Assembly: GCA_021805565.1 (NCBI GenBank)
Contig: JAJZFA010000017.1
Location: 38,741-102,740 of the forward strand
Reading direction: 5' to 3'
DNA length: 64,000 nt
Source of the DNA: Pseudomonadota bacterium
GTDB taxonomy: Bacteria; Pseudomonadota; Alphaproteobacteria; Acetobacterales; Acetobacteraceae
Of this stretch, positions 8,231-18,386 are shown in pieces; the stretch's first letter is position 1; every line of letters starts with the position of its first letter. A program made the position numbers and the translations under genes. The notes beneath the pieces were generated by a model, which had not been told where the DNA came from, did no database searches, and worked only from the letters and a program-made list of their open reading frames with translations.

Positions 8231-8821
8231 ATGAGGCGGCATGTCCGGTGCCCGTCGCATGTGTCACGGCGAGCAATCGGACTGCTGGCGTTCGCAATCG
8301 GCCTGTGCCCCGCGGCGCACGGCCAATCGCCGGCCGAGGATCAGGCGGCCGTCAGCAGGCTGCTGAATGCCTTGAAAGCCGCGCCGGACGAGCAATCCGC
8401 CGCCGGTTTGGAAAGCAGGTTGGACGAGACCTGGCTGCGGGCCGGAACCCCGGCCGTCACCTTGCTGATGAGCCGCGGACTACGATTCATCCAAGCGGGC
8501 GACGATAGCGATGCGATCGACTCGTTCTCGGATGCCATCGCGCTTCAACCCGATGCGGCGGAAGCCTGGCACCGGCGGGCCCTGGCGCGATACCACGCCG
8601 GCGACGTCGCGGGGGCGATCCAGGATTTGCATGAAGCAGTCCGCCTGGAGCCGAGGGATTTCTCCGCGTTCCGCACGCTGGCCGATATCGCGGCCAACCG
8701 GGAGGACTGGAAGGGCGCTTATGCCGCCTGGCAAAATCTGCTTGCTATCGATCCGAAAACGCCTGGGGGCGAGGAACGCCTGCGCCTGCTGAAACGGAAA
8801 GCGGTGGGCGAGGATACGTGA
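8231..8821 (+). CDS. Periplasmic TPR-repeat protein
   Basis: About 196 aa with an N-terminal signal peptide (basic MRRHVRCPSHVSRR, then LLAFAIGLCPAAHG, likely cleaved before QSPAED). The body holds two to three tetratricopeptide repeats, clearest at AAEAWHRRALARYHAGDVAG followed by AIQDLHEAVRLEPRD. Such proteins act as scaffolds. The start at ATG 8231 was chosen because it gives a proper signal peptide; the open frame extends upstream into glcF. It could be transcribed with the glc operon, but a functional link is not shown. Confidence 0.75.
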   Translation: MRRHVRCPSHVSRRAIGLLAFAIGLCPAAHGQSPAEDQAAVSRLLNALKAAPDEQSAAGLESRLDETWLRAGTPAVTLLMSRGLRFIQAGDDSDAIDSFSDAIALQPDAAEAWHRRALARYHAGDVAGAIQDLHEAVRLEPRDFSAFRTLADIAANREDWKGAYAAWQNLLAIDPKTPGGEERLRLLKRKAVGEDT

Positions 8822-9027
8822 CCGTCAGCGCCGGATCGTCCGGGCTTTCGTTACGGCTGTCATCCATCGCTTCTTTGGCTCGAACCGCGCAGTGCAGGCG
8901 CCCCGTGGTTGTCGATCCGGGAGGTTATCGAATCCGTAAGGTCGGCGCCATGGCGAGACGTTTTTCAGCAACCTGCCCGGCTAAAAAGGCCGCGATGACG
9001 CCACACGCGCATCGACCCGTCCGATGG

Positions 9028-10077
9028 TTACCGGACTTTGCCGGCCCCAAGACGAATTTGGATTTTCACATCGGCGGGCTGGCCGGATGCCGCACGTTCG
9101 AACGCCGCGATACTGTCGTCGAACGCGAAGGTGCCGGTAATCAATGGCTTCAAATCGACCTTGCCCGAAGCGATAAGTGCCAGCGCTCGGTCGAAGATGT
9201 TCGCATAGCGGAACACCGTCTCGATGCGAATCTCCCGCGCGATGGCGTTCGCGACATCGAACGCCACTGGTTCGACCGGCAGTCCAACGAGAACCACGGC
9301 TCCGCCGGGCCGGACTGTGCCGAACATCCCTGCGAATGCCCGCGCGTTGCCGCTCGCCTCGAATAGCACATCCACGCCCCACCCATCGGTGGCGCGCGCA
9401 ACCGCCGAAGCCAGCGTCTCATCCGCGATTTGAACCGGTTCGATACCGGGATATCGGCCGGCAATGGCCAACTTCTCGCGGCTGAAATCGGAAATAAATA
9501 CTTTTGAGCAGCCTCCGGCCAGCGCCGCGAGCGCCACCATTATGCCGATCGGACCCGCGCCGATGACTGCCGCGACATCGCCAGGGACGATACGCGCACG
9601 CGCGGCCGCCTGCATTCCGATGGCGAACGGCTCGACCATCGCACCCTCGGCGAAGGTGACCGTATCCGGCAGTTTGAAGGTGAAAGCTGCCGGATGCACC
9701 GCGAAAGGCGTTAAAATACCATGTACGGGCGGTGTGGCCCAGAACCGTACGGCTGGATCGACGTTATAGCGTCCTAATTTGGCGGCACGCGATTGCATGT
9801 CGGGGACGCCGGGCTCCATGCAGACCCGATCGCCTGGTTTCAGGTCGCTGACGGCGTCGCCGGTCTCGGTTATCACACCAGCCGCTTCATGACCCAGAAC
9901 CATGGGGGCATTGACAATGTAATCGCCGATCCGGCCGTGGGTGTAATAATGGACATCGCTTCCACAAATACCCACCGTGTCGATGGCGACTTTAACATCG
10001 TGTGGGCCTACCGTCCGCGGCAAGTCGATGTCGCGTATCGAAAGCACGCCTTTTCGCTCCAGCACGACGGCCCGCAT
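9028..10077 (-). CDS. Zinc-dependent xylitol/sorbitol-type dehydrogenase
   Basis: The 349-aa medium-chain dehydrogenase resembles alphaproteobacterial xylitol/L-iditol 2-dehydrogenases, which oxidise a polyol to a ketose with NAD. The catalytic zinc region shows [10 protein letters not shown] and the GHEAAG motif (around residues 38 and 65). The nucleotide-binding motif is [11 protein letters not shown]. The four cysteines of the structural zinc lobe are absent; in their place stands [18 protein letters not shown], a replacement known from bacterial xylitol dehydrogenases. AAGGAG about 9 bases upstream supports ATG 10077; the preceding in-frame TTG is less likely. It is transcribed divergently from cydD. 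Confidence 0.85.
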   Translation of the reverse strand: MRAVVLERKGVLSIRDIDLPRTVGPHDVKVAIDTVGICGSDVHYYTHGRIGDYIVNAPMVLGHEAAGVITETGDAVSDLKPGDRVCMEPGVPDMQSRAAKLGRYNVDPAVRFWATPPVHGILTPFAVHPAAFTFKLPDTVTFAEGAMVEPFAIGMQAAARARIVPGDVAAVIGAGPIGIMVALAALAGGCSKVFISDFSREKLAIAGRYPGIEPVQIADETLASAVARATDGWGVDVLFEASGNARAFAGMFGTVRPGGAVVLVGLPVEPVAFDVANAIAREIRIETVFRYANIFDRALALIASGKVDLKPLITGTFAFDDSIAAFERAASGQPADVKIQIRLGAGKVR

Positions 10078-10250
10078 CAATCGTCACTCCTTGGTATTCA
10101 CGCCAGCCATCGCAACGGATAACTGGTTCGGCAACATCTTTCCCTAAATCGTAGCCTAGTCGATTATGACACGGAAAAGGCGCGCCGTCACTGCCCGCCA
10201 GGGATTTCCCGTACTGTCCATCCGCTGAAAGTTGGGCTAATTCAGTGTTC

Positions 10251-11939
10251 ATGGCACAGGCAGATTCGACCAAAGCCGCGGCGCGATCATGGATGCGGCG
10301 AGAACAAAAGGCAGGCTCCAGGGCGGCGCGCCCGGTCCTCGCGCTACACGTCATTGGGTCGCTGATGGGCATCGGGCAGGCATTCGCGGCGGCGACCGTC
10401 CTGACCGCCGCGTTTTCCGGATCGGGACTGGACGCCAGACCCCTTACCGCTTTTGGCCTGCTCGCGGTCCTGCGCGCGGGTCTGTCTTACTGGACCGAGC
10501 AAGTTGCTTTTGCGGCCGGCGCGGCGGCGCGGCGGCGCTTGCGCAGCGATGCGCTGTCACGCCTGCTGCATGCCGGGCCGGCCCTGCTGCGCGGCCGGCA
10601 TTCTGGCGACCTGACGACCGTCGTGGTCGATAAGATCGAGGCACTGGACGGGTTGTTCGCCCGCTATGTGCCCGCCGCCGCCTTTGCGGTGGCTGGGCCG
10701 GCCATGGTGCTGGCGGCGGTGTTATACGCGGATCGATGGGCGGCGATGGTGCTGCTGGGCTGTGGCCTGCTGGTGCCGGCAGGCATGGCGGTCGCCGGCA
10801 TCGGCGCCGCGGCGGCATCCCGCAACCAGTTTCTGGCAATGGCCCGCCTGCAGGCCAGGTTTCTCGACCGCGTGCGCGGCCTGGCCACCATCGTGCTGTA
10901 TGGCCGCACGGACGATGAGGCGCGGTCGCTCGCCCTGGCGGCCGGCGATCTGCGGGTCCGTACGATGCGCGTCCTCCGGGTAGCGTTTCTGTCGTCGGTC
11001 GTGCTGGATCTTGCCGCGGCCCTGGCGATGGTCGTGCTGGCAATCCATTACTTTGCCCAGTTGAAAGCCGGTCCCGCCCCAGCCGTGCTGTGGCCGGCCC
11101 TGGCGGTGCTGCTGCTGACACCGGAGTTCTTCGCCCCGCTGCGAATATTCTCCGCCGCATATCAGGACCGGCTGCACGCCACGGGTGCGGCGGAATCGCT
11201 GGCCGATTTGCCGCCGTTGCCGGAACCGGTAGCCGGCCGAACAATTCGCACGGTGGCCGCGCAGGGCGTCACGGTCGCTTTCGACCATGTCCGGCTGATC
11301 TGGGATCCTTCGCGCGGACCTGCCCTGAACGATTTGTCGTTCCGGGTCGCGGCGAGCGAGACGCTTATTCTGGCGGGGCCGTCCGGTTCGGGCAAATCGT
11401 CGGTGATCGAAATACTGCTGGGGTTCGTCCGGCCCGACAGCGGACGAGTGACCATCAACGGGGCCGACATCGCCGATCTGGTGCCGCAGGCGTTGTCCCG
11501 GCTGACCGCCTGGATCGGACAACGACCGGTGCTGTTTTCCGGAACGATCCGCGACAATATTCTGTTTGCCCGGCCGGAGGCGTCCGATGAGGAAGTCGCC
11601 GCCGCCGCCACCGCCGCCCGGCTCGACGGGTTCACCGAGCTGCTACCCGAGGGGCTGAACACCCGGATTGGCGAGGGCGGCTATGGGCTGTCGGGCGGCC
11701 AGGCACAGCGCGTGGCAATCGCGCGCGCCTACCTGAAAAACGCGCCCTTGCTGCTGTTGGACGAACCGACCGCGCATCTGGACCCGGCAACGGAGCAAGA
11801 AGTGCTGGACAGCCTTCGCCGGCTGGCGATGGGACGGACGGTCATCCTGGCCAGCCACGCCTCGGCCGCGCACGGTTTTGGCGGGCGGCGGCTGGATTTG
11901 CGCGATGGCAAGGCGGTTTCGGCGCGAGGTGCCGCATGA
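10251..11939 (+). CDS. cydD: Thiol/cytochrome bd assembly ABC exporter CydD
   Basis: The 562-aa half-transporter has an N-terminal type-1 exporter membrane domain (about residues 20-310) and a C-terminal ATPase. ATPase motifs are visible: Walker A GPSGSGKSS, the signature LSGGQAQRVAIARA and Walker B LLLLDEPTAHLD. CydD pairs with CydC to export glutathione and cysteine to the periplasm, which is required for cytochrome bd assembly. A GTG six bases upstream is also in frame; ATG 10251 is preferred, though no strong ribosome binding site is visible. It overlaps cydC by ATGA. No cydAB genes are in the window. Confidence 0.9.
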   Translation: MAQADSTKAAARSWMRREQKAGSRAARPVLALHVIGSLMGIGQAFAAATVLTAAFSGSGLDARPLTAFGLLAVLRAGLSYWTEQVAFAAGAAARRRLRSDALSRLLHAGPALLRGRHSGDLTTVVVDKIEALDGLFARYVPAAAFAVAGPAMVLAAVLYADRWAAMVLLGCGLLVPAGMAVAGIGAAAASRNQFLAMARLQARFLDRVRGLATIVLYGRTDDEARSLALAAGDLRVRTMRVLRVAFLSSVVLDLAAALAMVVLAIHYFAQLKAGPAPAVLWPALAVLLLTPEFFAPLRIFSAAYQDRLHATGAAESLADLPPLPEPVAGRTIRTVAAQGVTVAFDHVRLIWDPSRGPALNDLSFRVAASETLILAGPSGSGKSSVIEILLGFVRPDSGRVTINGADIADLVPQALSRLTAWIGQRPVLFSGTIRDNILFARPEASDEEVAAAATAARLDGFTELLPEGLNTRIGEGGYGLSGGQAQRVAIARAYLKNAPLLLLDEPTAHLDPATEQEVLDSLRRLAMGRTVILASHASAAHGFGGRRLDLRDGKAVSARGAA

Positions 11940-13570
11940 TGACCGGCCCGTTGTTTCGCATCATGGGTCTGTGGGGCAGGCAGACCGGATGGCTATTGGC
12001 CGGACTCGCGATTTCGCTGGCGGCATTGGTGGCGGGGGTTGGCCTGATGGCGGCATCGGGCCTGACCATCGGCGCGGCGATCCTGGCCGGCGGATTGGCC
12101 ATGCCGGCGGTGCTGCGCGCGTTCGGTGCAACGCGGGTGATATTGCGCTATTGCGAACGGCTGGTGACCCATGGCGCGACGTTCCGGGCGCTCGCCGATA
12201 CCCGCGTGTGGTTCTTTCGCCGTATCGCCCGGACCTCGGCGGGGGGTCTCGGCTTTCGTCAGGCCGGGGATGTCCTTGCCCGTTTGGTCGGCGATGTCGA
12301 GGCGCTGGACGGCCTGTATTTGCGTATTTTGCTGCCGCTGGCGGCCGCGGTGCTGCTGCTGCCGGTGCTGGTCCTGCTGGTCGGCCATCGCGCACCGGGG
12401 ACCGGTACCGGAATCGGCCTGCTGTTCGCCGGCGCCGCGTTCGCGTTGCCATGGGTCGCCGCCCGGTCTTCCGGCGCGATGGGCGCGGGGCTGGCGGAGG
12501 AAGCCGGTGCGTTACGCATTGCCGCGCTGGACGCGCTGACCGGTTTGCGGGAAGTGCGGGCGTTCGCAGCCGAAGGGCGGATGCTGGCCGCGGTTCAGGC
12601 CCGTGAGGCCGCGCTGTTATCGGCTCAACGGGCGATGACCGGCCGCACAGCGCTGGCCGGCGCGGCATCGTTCCTGTGCGCCCAGATCGCGATCGTTGCG
12701 GTTCTCAGCGGCGCGGGGGCCAATCCGGCGATGGCGATCGCAACGGTGTTTCTGGTGCTCGCGGCATTCGAGGCTGTCGGCGGCCTCACCCGCGCGGGTG
12801 CGCTGGCGGGATTTGCATCCGCCGCGGCGCGGCGGGTGATTGACGCGGCAGATGCGCCCATACCCGCGCCCGATCCGATCGATCCGGCCGCGATGCCGGC
12901 CGGATCGGCGTTGCGGTTCCAGGGCGTGGAATTTCGCTGGCAATCCGACCGTCCGATGGTATTCGACAGCCTGACGCTGGACATTCCCCAAGGTGCGCGT
13001 GTTGCGTTGCTGGGCCCGTCCGGGTCGGGGAAATCCACCATCGCGGCGCTGGCGTTAAAGGTGGTGGCGCCCAGATCCGGTCAAATCCTGTTGGGCGGGG
13101 TCGATATCGCCACACTGACGGCTGCCGCCGTGCGCACCAGGATCGGGTGGCTGGGTCAAACAACCCATCTGTTCGACGATACCATTCGCCAAAACCTGCT
13201 GCTGGCCCGTCCGGACGCGGATGAGGCGGCGTTATGGGGAGCACTGGACGATGCCCGCATCGGCGAGATGGTGCGGGCTTTGCCGGATCGGCTGGAAACC
13301 TGGGTTGGCGAGGGTGGAACGCGGTTCTCCGGCGGCCAGGGCCGGCGGCTGGCGTTGGCCCGCGCGCTGCTGTCGCCTGCACCGGTGCTGATTTTGGACG
13401 AACCTTGCGCCGGGCTGGATTCTGAAACCGAACGCGCGTTCCTGGAAACCATGAACGAGACAGCGTCCGGTCGCACGGTCATTCTGATTACTCACCGGCT
13501 GCTGGGCGTCGAGCGGCTGGACCGGATTTTCCGCCTGTCCAACGGCCGGGCAATCGCGGCAGCGGGGTAG
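11936..13570 (+). CDS. cydC: Thiol/cytochrome bd assembly ABC exporter CydC
   Basis: The 544-aa partner of CydD with the same layout: membrane helices in the first 300 residues, then an ATPase domain with Walker A GPSGSGKSTIAAL, the signature FSGGQGRRLALARALLS and Walker B LILDEPCAGLDSE. The segment LRAFGATRVILRYCERLVTH near residue 65 is characteristic of CydC. The ATG overlaps the cydD stop, so both subunits are made in step. The gene converges with the ClC gene, separated by 48 bases without an obvious terminator. Confidence 0.92.
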   Translation: MMTGPLFRIMGLWGRQTGWLLAGLAISLAALVAGVGLMAASGLTIGAAILAGGLAMPAVLRAFGATRVILRYCERLVTHGATFRALADTRVWFFRRIARTSAGGLGFRQAGDVLARLVGDVEALDGLYLRILLPLAAAVLLLPVLVLLVGHRAPGTGTGIGLLFAGAAFALPWVAARSSGAMGAGLAEEAGALRIAALDALTGLREVRAFAAEGRMLAAVQAREAALLSAQRAMTGRTALAGAASFLCAQIAIVAVLSGAGANPAMAIATVFLVLAAFEAVGGLTRAGALAGFASAAARRVIDAADAPIPAPDPIDPAAMPAGSALRFQGVEFRWQSDRPMVFDSLTLDIPQGARVALLGPSGSGKSTIAALALKVVAPRSGQILLGGVDIATLTAAAVRTRIGWLGQTTHLFDDTIRQNLLLARPDADEAALWGALDDARIGEMVRALPDRLETWVGEGGTRFSGGQGRRLALARALLSPAPVLILDEPCAGLDSETERAFLETMNETASGRTVILITHRLLGVERLDRIFRLSNGRAIAAAG

Positions 13571-13618
13571 GCGGGCGTTGCAAACGGCAGGTCGCAGCCA
13601 TCCGTCACGGTCTTGAAT

Positions 13619-14938
13619 TTACCCCGGGTCGTCCGGCGTCCGATCGCGCGTGCGTTGCCGGTCGCGGACCTGATCGTCGTTGAGGCGCGCGTCGTAAATC
13701 GACCTCGGTTCGATCGTCCTGGCCACCAGCGTCGCTGTCGCCACGACAAGCAGCAGCGGCAGCATCGCCGCCCGAGCGTATCCGGTGAGTTCCATCATCA
13801 GCACAATCGTCGAGATCGGCCCCTGCGTCGTGGCCGCCAGCATCGCAGCGGCCCCCAGCAGCGCGAACAGCCCAGGCGGCACGCCCGGCCATAGAATGGA
13901 CCATGGCCAACCGAGCGCTCCGCCCAACATCGCGCCGAATGCCAGCGATGGGGTGAACAGGCCGCCGGGCGCGCCGCTGCCCAGGCACGCCACGGTCGCG
14001 ACCGGCCGCAGCAGGGTCAGGGCCAGCAGCAGCAACGGGCCGATTCCCCCGGCAAATGCCAGTTCCGCGACATCGCGCCCGTTGCCCAGAAGTTGAGGAA
14101 ACGGGATCGACAGGGCACCCAGCCCGCTCAGCACCGCGACCGGCGCGGCGACCCGCCACCAGCCTTTTGGCTTGTTGCGGTCGGCCCGCGCGACAGCCCG
14201 GACATAAACCACCGAAACCGAACCGATCGCCGCCCCGGCGAACAAGGCCCAGACCATGCTGGACACAGACCCATGAAAAGCCGGAATGGCGTAGAGCGGC
14301 TTATCCGGCAGGAATGCCCATGAAACCCCGGTGGCGACCAGCGAAGTCACCAGCGCCGGCAGAACGAAGCGCAGGGCAAGCGCGCCGCGCAGAACCTCCA
14401 GCGCGAACAGCGCGCCACCCAGCGGAACGCCATAGGCCGCGGCCATGCCTGCCCCGGCACCGCAGGCAACCAGCAGCCGGCGTTCTTCATCGGACAGCCG
14501 GGCATGGTCGGCCATCGTGTTGGCGACCACCGCGCCGGCCTGTTTCGGCGCGCCCTCACGGCCCAAAGCGGCGCCCATGCCGACGATGACGACCGACAGC
14601 ACCGCGCTCGCCAGGGTCCGCAGCGCCGGCAAGCGCCCCGCCTGGAACCAGATCGCGGTGGAGATATCGATACTGTTCGCACTCGACAGGCGGGTGATCG
14701 CCATCTGGCTGGCGCCGATCAGAACCCCGGCGCCGGCCAGGATCGCGATATGGCGCCAGGGCGCGGCCTTCGCGGCGGTATGAAGGATATCGAGGCCATC
14801 GCCGCCCCACATCGCTTGCTGCACGAATTCCAGCAATCCCGTCAGCGCCGCGGCGGCCAGTCCGGTGCCGATGCCGGTCATGATCGTCGCCAGCCAAAAC
14901 CCGGTCGCGCTGCGCCGCGCCAGGATCGGGGCGATCAT
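13619..14938 (-). CDS. ClC-family chloride channel/antiporter
   Basis: The 439-aa polytopic membrane protein belongs to the ClC family, which moves chloride, often in exchange for protons. The gating-glutamate motif GREGAPKQ and the motif GSGAPGGLFTPSLAFG (equivalent to GIFAP) are clear. The usual first filter motif GSGIP is not: at that position the protein reads SSANSIDISTA. Loss of the canonical serine motif suggests altered ion preference. No C-terminal CBS domains are present. The start MIAPILARRS was chosen because the longer frame would overlap the divergent flavoprotein gene. Confidence 0.85.
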   Translation of the reverse strand: MIAPILARRSATGFWLATIMTGIGTGLAAAALTGLLEFVQQAMWGGDGLDILHTAAKAAPWRHIAILAGAGVLIGASQMAITRLSSANSIDISTAIWFQAGRLPALRTLASAVLSVVIVGMGAALGREGAPKQAGAVVANTMADHARLSDEERRLLVACGAGAGMAAAYGVPLGGALFALEVLRGALALRFVLPALVTSLVATGVSWAFLPDKPLYAIPAFHGSVSSMVWALFAGAAIGSVSVVYVRAVARADRNKPKGWWRVAAPVAVLSGLGALSIPFPQLLGNGRDVAELAFAGGIGPLLLLALTLLRPVATVACLGSGAPGGLFTPSLAFGAMLGGALGWPWSILWPGVPPGLFALLGAAAMLAATTQGPISTIVLMMELTGYARAAMLPLLLVVATATLVARTIEPRSIYDARLNDDQVRDRQRTRDRTPDDPG

Positions 14939-15009
14939 CGGTGGATCCGCGGGGGCATGGGCTGTTCCGTCCGGTTTCAAATGTCTCCGGCATGGTATAG
15001 CCGCGCACG

Positions 15010-16179
15010 ATGACAAACCACGATGCGATAATCCTGGGCGCGGGCGCCGCGGGCCTGATGTGTGCGATCCGTGCCGGGCAGCGAGGACGGCGGGTGCTGG
15101 TGCTGGACCACGCTCCGGCCGCTGGGGCGAAGATCCTGATCAGCGGCGGCGGCCGGTGTAATTTTACCAATACCGAGACCGTGCCGGAGCGATTTCTGTC
15201 GGACAATCCGCATTTCTGCCGATCCGCGCTCAGCCGGTTCAGGCCGGCCGATTTCGTGGCGATGGTGCGCAAACACGGGATCGCCTTTCATGAAAAGACC
15301 CTTGGGCAACTTTTCTGCGATGGATCGGCGCGACAGATCGTTGCGATGCTGCTGGCGGAATGCGCCGCGGCCGGGGTTGACGTGCGCACCGGGCATCGGG
15401 TTACCGATGTTACCCGGGTCGATGAATTTTCCGTGGAAACAGACCGGGGCACGTTCCGGGCAGCCAGTCTGGTGCTGGCGACCGGCGGGCTGTCTATTCC
15501 CAAAATGGGAGCGACGGGATTCGCCCATGACCTCGCGGTACGGTTTGGCCTGCGACTGACCGATATTCGGCCCGGGCTGGTGCCGTTGACCTTCGACGGT
15601 GCCGCGCTGAATCTGATGCGCCCGTTGAGCGGCGTATCGATCGAAAGTGCGGTGTCGGCGGGTCGCCGGACGTTCCGCGAAGCCCTGCTGTTCACCCATC
15701 GTGGATTATCCGGCCCGGCGATCCTGCAAATTTCATCGTATTGGCGGGACGGGCCGGTGACGGTCAACCTGGTATCGGGAACCGATGCGATGGCCTTTCT
15801 GCTGGACCGCAAGCGGACGCGGCCGAAAGCGGGGCTGGGCAGCGTATTGGCCGAAATCCTGCCTTCCCGGTTGGCCGCGGTCCTGGCGGAGCCGTCCGGC
15901 GGCCGGAACATCGCTGACGTGTCGGACCGGGACCTGGCGGCTGTGGCCGCGCGCTTGTCCGCATGGACCGTCAGCCCGTCGGGAACCGAGGGTTACGCCA
16001 AGGCGGAAGTCACCCTCGGCGGGATCGACACGCGCGATCTTTCTTCGCGTACAATGGCGGCTAACGCGGTGCCGAACCTGTTCGCGATCGGCGAGGCGGT
16101 GGACGTGACCGGCTGGCTGGGCGGATACAATTTTCAATGGGCCTGGGCGAGCGGATGGTGCGCCGGGGACTCGGTTTAG
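15010..16179 (+). CDS. HI0933/BaiN-family FAD-dependent oxidoreductase
   Basis: The 389-aa flavoprotein starts with a dinucleotide-binding fold (ILGAGAAGLMCAIRAGQRG) and carries the family hallmark ISGGGRCNFTN near residue 45. The C-terminal GWLGGYNFQWAWASG completes the FAD site typical of YhiN/HI0933/BaiN proteins. Members are flavin-dependent oxidoreductases of mostly unknown substrate. The gene is divergent from the ClC gene with 71 bases between their starts. No strong ribosome binding site is visible before the ATG. Confidence 0.87.
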   Translation: MTNHDAIILGAGAAGLMCAIRAGQRGRRVLVLDHAPAAGAKILISGGGRCNFTNTETVPERFLSDNPHFCRSALSRFRPADFVAMVRKHGIAFHEKTLGQLFCDGSARQIVAMLLAECAAAGVDVRTGHRVTDVTRVDEFSVETDRGTFRAASLVLATGGLSIPKMGATGFAHDLAVRFGLRLTDIRPGLVPLTFDGAALNLMRPLSGVSIESAVSAGRRTFREALLFTHRGLSGPAILQISSYWRDGPVTVNLVSGTDAMAFLLDRKRTRPKAGLGSVLAEILPSRLAAVLAEPSGGRNIADVSDRDLAAVAARLSAWTVSPSGTEGYAKAEVTLGGIDTRDLSSRTMAANAVPNLFAIGEAVDVTGWLGGYNFQWAWASGWCAGDSV

Positions 16180-16429
16180 GTCGCATCGAGGGCCGTTGAC
16201 CCATGGTATCGCTCGCGGTCCAAAAACGCCTAGCCGGGCTTTTCCACGGCAATCTTCGAAGCAGCGATTCACTTCACAATCCGATTTAAATCTTGTACGC
16301 AATGACCAGCCCTCTCGGCCAGATACAAAATATTCGTCAGGTGGCCGTTGCGGTCTAGCGACTATCGTCCCGGCAAGGCCACAAGCCGAACCAAGCGCGT
16401 TCCCGCTCCCCTGCCCGGCTCCGCGACCG

Positions 16430-17881
16430 TTACCCAACGTTCCGTGTCAGCAGGCGGCCCGCTCGCGCCTTGGTCGCGCCTTCCCCGAAAACATAGGCGG
16501 ACTGGCCATTGATCCACGTTTCCAAAATCCCATCCGACGGCCGCGTAGGCGCGCTATAGGTCGCGACATCGCGGATCGAACCAGGGTCGAACAGCACCAA
16601 ATCGGCGTAGGCGCCCTGACGGATCACCCCGCGATCCACCATACCGAACACCGACGCGGTGTGGCCGGTCATCTTGCGCACCGCTTCCTCCAGGCTGAAC
16701 AGTTTCAGATCCCGAGCGTAATGACCCAGCACGCGCGGAAAGGTCCCCCACAGGCGGGGATGTGGGTAGGCATCGTGCGGGAGTCCGTCGCTGCCTATCA
16801 TGGCCAACCGGTGCGCCATGATCCGTTGCACATCCGGCTCATCCATCTGGAAATAGATCGCCCCGGCCGGCAGCAACCGTTCGGCCGCCGCCGCCGGTTC
16901 CAGGCCCCAATCCTGAGCGATATCCGCCAGCATCCGCCCAGCAAGCCCAGGGTGCGGCACAGACCACGTGATTTGCACCGGTATATCCTTCCGCAGTCGG
17001 TGCGGCATCAATACGGTCGATCCGGCCGCATAGGGATAAACGTCGAAAGCGACCGCCTGCCCCGCCGCACCTTTGTCGATCAGCGGCAGCGTTTCCCGAC
17101 TGCGGCCGAAATTCTCTGGCATCGTGCATTTGTGGTGGCTGATCACCACCGGCACATCCACCGCCCTGCCGATCCGCAGCGTCTCCTCGATCGACAGCAA
17201 TACGTCGTTCGCTTCATCGCGCATATGGGTGACGTACATACCGCCGGCCGCGCGCAGCGCTTCGGCCACGGCAATCACTTCATCGGTCGGGGCCATCATA
17301 TTCGGCGGATAATACAGGCCGGTCGAAAAGCCCGACGCACCCTCGGCCAGCGCCTGACGAAGCCGGCCCCGCATATGTTCGGCTTCCTTGTCGGTCGCGG
17401 CGCGTCGTGTGTCGCCGTTCATCGCCTCGACCCGCAGCGACATGTGACCGATTAAAGCATACGTGTTCACCGGCGATGGATCGCGAGCCAGGCGTTCGGC
17501 ATATCCGGCAAAACTGTCGAAGGCGAACCAGGTCTCATCGCCCAGCAGGTCCAATGGCGGAATGGGGCGGGATTTCATCCGCACCGGAGACAAGGAAATG
17601 CCGCAATTTCCCACCACGACCGTGGTAACGCCCTGCGACATTTTGCACAGCATGCACGCCGGCCCGCACAGTACCGCCCGGTCGTCATGCGTGTGCGCGT
17701 CGATGAAACCGGGCGCCAGCGCCATTCCGCCGGCATCGACATCTCGATCCGCCTCCCACGCGCCAAGGTCGCCGACCGCCGCAATCCGGTCATCCGTCAC
17801 CGCCACGTCGGCGCGAAACCGGGAATGTCCCATTCCGTCGAACACCGTGGCATCCCGGATGATCAGATCGCTGCGTGACAT
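16430..17881 (-). CDS. N-acyl-D-amino-acid deacylase (D-aminoacylase)
   Basis: The 483-aa amidohydrolase removes the acyl group from N-acyl-D-amino acids. It has the N-terminal beta-sandwich start (SDLIIRDATVFDGMG) and metal-binding motif PGFIDAHTHDD near residue 65. The conserved VGNCGISL segment holds the metal-ligand cysteine, and VVISHHKC follows further on. The C-terminus ends with the re-formed beta-sandwich (GAYADLVLFDPGSIRD). The start MSRSDLII was selected because the longer frame overlaps the neighbouring MAPEG gene. Some members act as dihydroorotase-like hydrolases, so the exact substrate is not certain. Confidence 0.87.
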   Translation of the reverse strand: MSRSDLIIRDATVFDGMGHSRFRADVAVTDDRIAAVGDLGAWEADRDVDAGGMALAPGFIDAHTHDDRAVLCGPACMLCKMSQGVTTVVVGNCGISLSPVRMKSRPIPPLDLLGDETWFAFDSFAGYAERLARDPSPVNTYALIGHMSLRVEAMNGDTRRAATDKEAEHMRGRLRQALAEGASGFSTGLYYPPNMMAPTDEVIAVAEALRAAGGMYVTHMRDEANDVLLSIEETLRIGRAVDVPVVISHHKCTMPENFGRSRETLPLIDKGAAGQAVAFDVYPYAAGSTVLMPHRLRKDIPVQITWSVPHPGLAGRMLADIAQDWGLEPAAAAERLLPAGAIYFQMDEPDVQRIMAHRLAMIGSDGLPHDAYPHPRLWGTFPRVLGHYARDLKLFSLEEAVRKMTGHTASVFGMVDRGVIRQGAYADLVLFDPGSIRDVATYSAPTRPSDGILETWINGQSAYVFGEGATKARAGRLLTRNVG

Positions 17882-17941
17882 GGCTTGTTCCGTCCGTGTC
17901 GTCCATGGAATAAAGGCGAAGCGTAACCGGAGACCGATCTG

Positions 17942-18331
17942 ATGACCATCGCCGAACTGTGCCTTCTGCTGGCCGTAATCCTGACGATTGTTTCGATCAT
18001 GCCCGCGAAAATGGACGGCGGCGGCGCGTTCGACAATGGCAACCCGCGCGATCCTAAATTCTATACGCCCGGACTGCGAGTGCGGTCGCAGGGCGCGCAT
18101 CTTAATGGGTTCGAGGCATTTCCGTTCTTTGCCACGGCCGTCATCCTGGCCGAGATGCGAGGTGTGCCGCAGACTACGGTGAACGCCCTGGCCATCGCAT
18201 TTCTCGTGGTTCGGGTGTTATATGTCGCTTTATATCTGGCCGATAAGCCATCGTTCCGGTCGCTGGCATGGTCGGCCGGATTTGCATGTAACGTGGCGTT
18301 GTTTTTGTCGCCATTCTGGGCGGGGCGCTGA
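17942..18331 (+). CDS. MAPEG family membrane protein
   Basis: The 129-aa protein has four predicted membrane helices and the MAPEG pattern: an NGNPRDPKFY segment after helix 1, then HLNGFEAFPFFATAVILAEM, where the asparagine and glutamate are typical of the glutathione-binding family. Eukaryotic members are glutathione transferases/peroxidases of eicosanoid metabolism; bacterial roles are mostly unknown. GGAG lies about 8 bases upstream of the ATG. It is divergent from the deacylase gene. Confidence 0.85.
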   Translation: MTIAELCLLLAVILTIVSIMPAKMDGGGAFDNGNPRDPKFYTPGLRVRSQGAHLNGFEAFPFFATAVILAEMRGVPQTTVNALAIAFLVVRVLYVALYLADKPSFRSLAWSAGFACNVALFLSPFWAGR

Positions 18332-18386
18332 AGTATTCCTGGAGGGAGCGCAGGACCGGGCCGCATGAGGTGGTACAACCTACGCG

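Noticed and set aside
16196..17455. A 419-codon open frame on the plus strand
   Set aside because: It is antisense to the N-acyl-D-amino-acid deacylase, has no recognisable domain, and its length is explained by the GC-rich codon pattern of the real gene.
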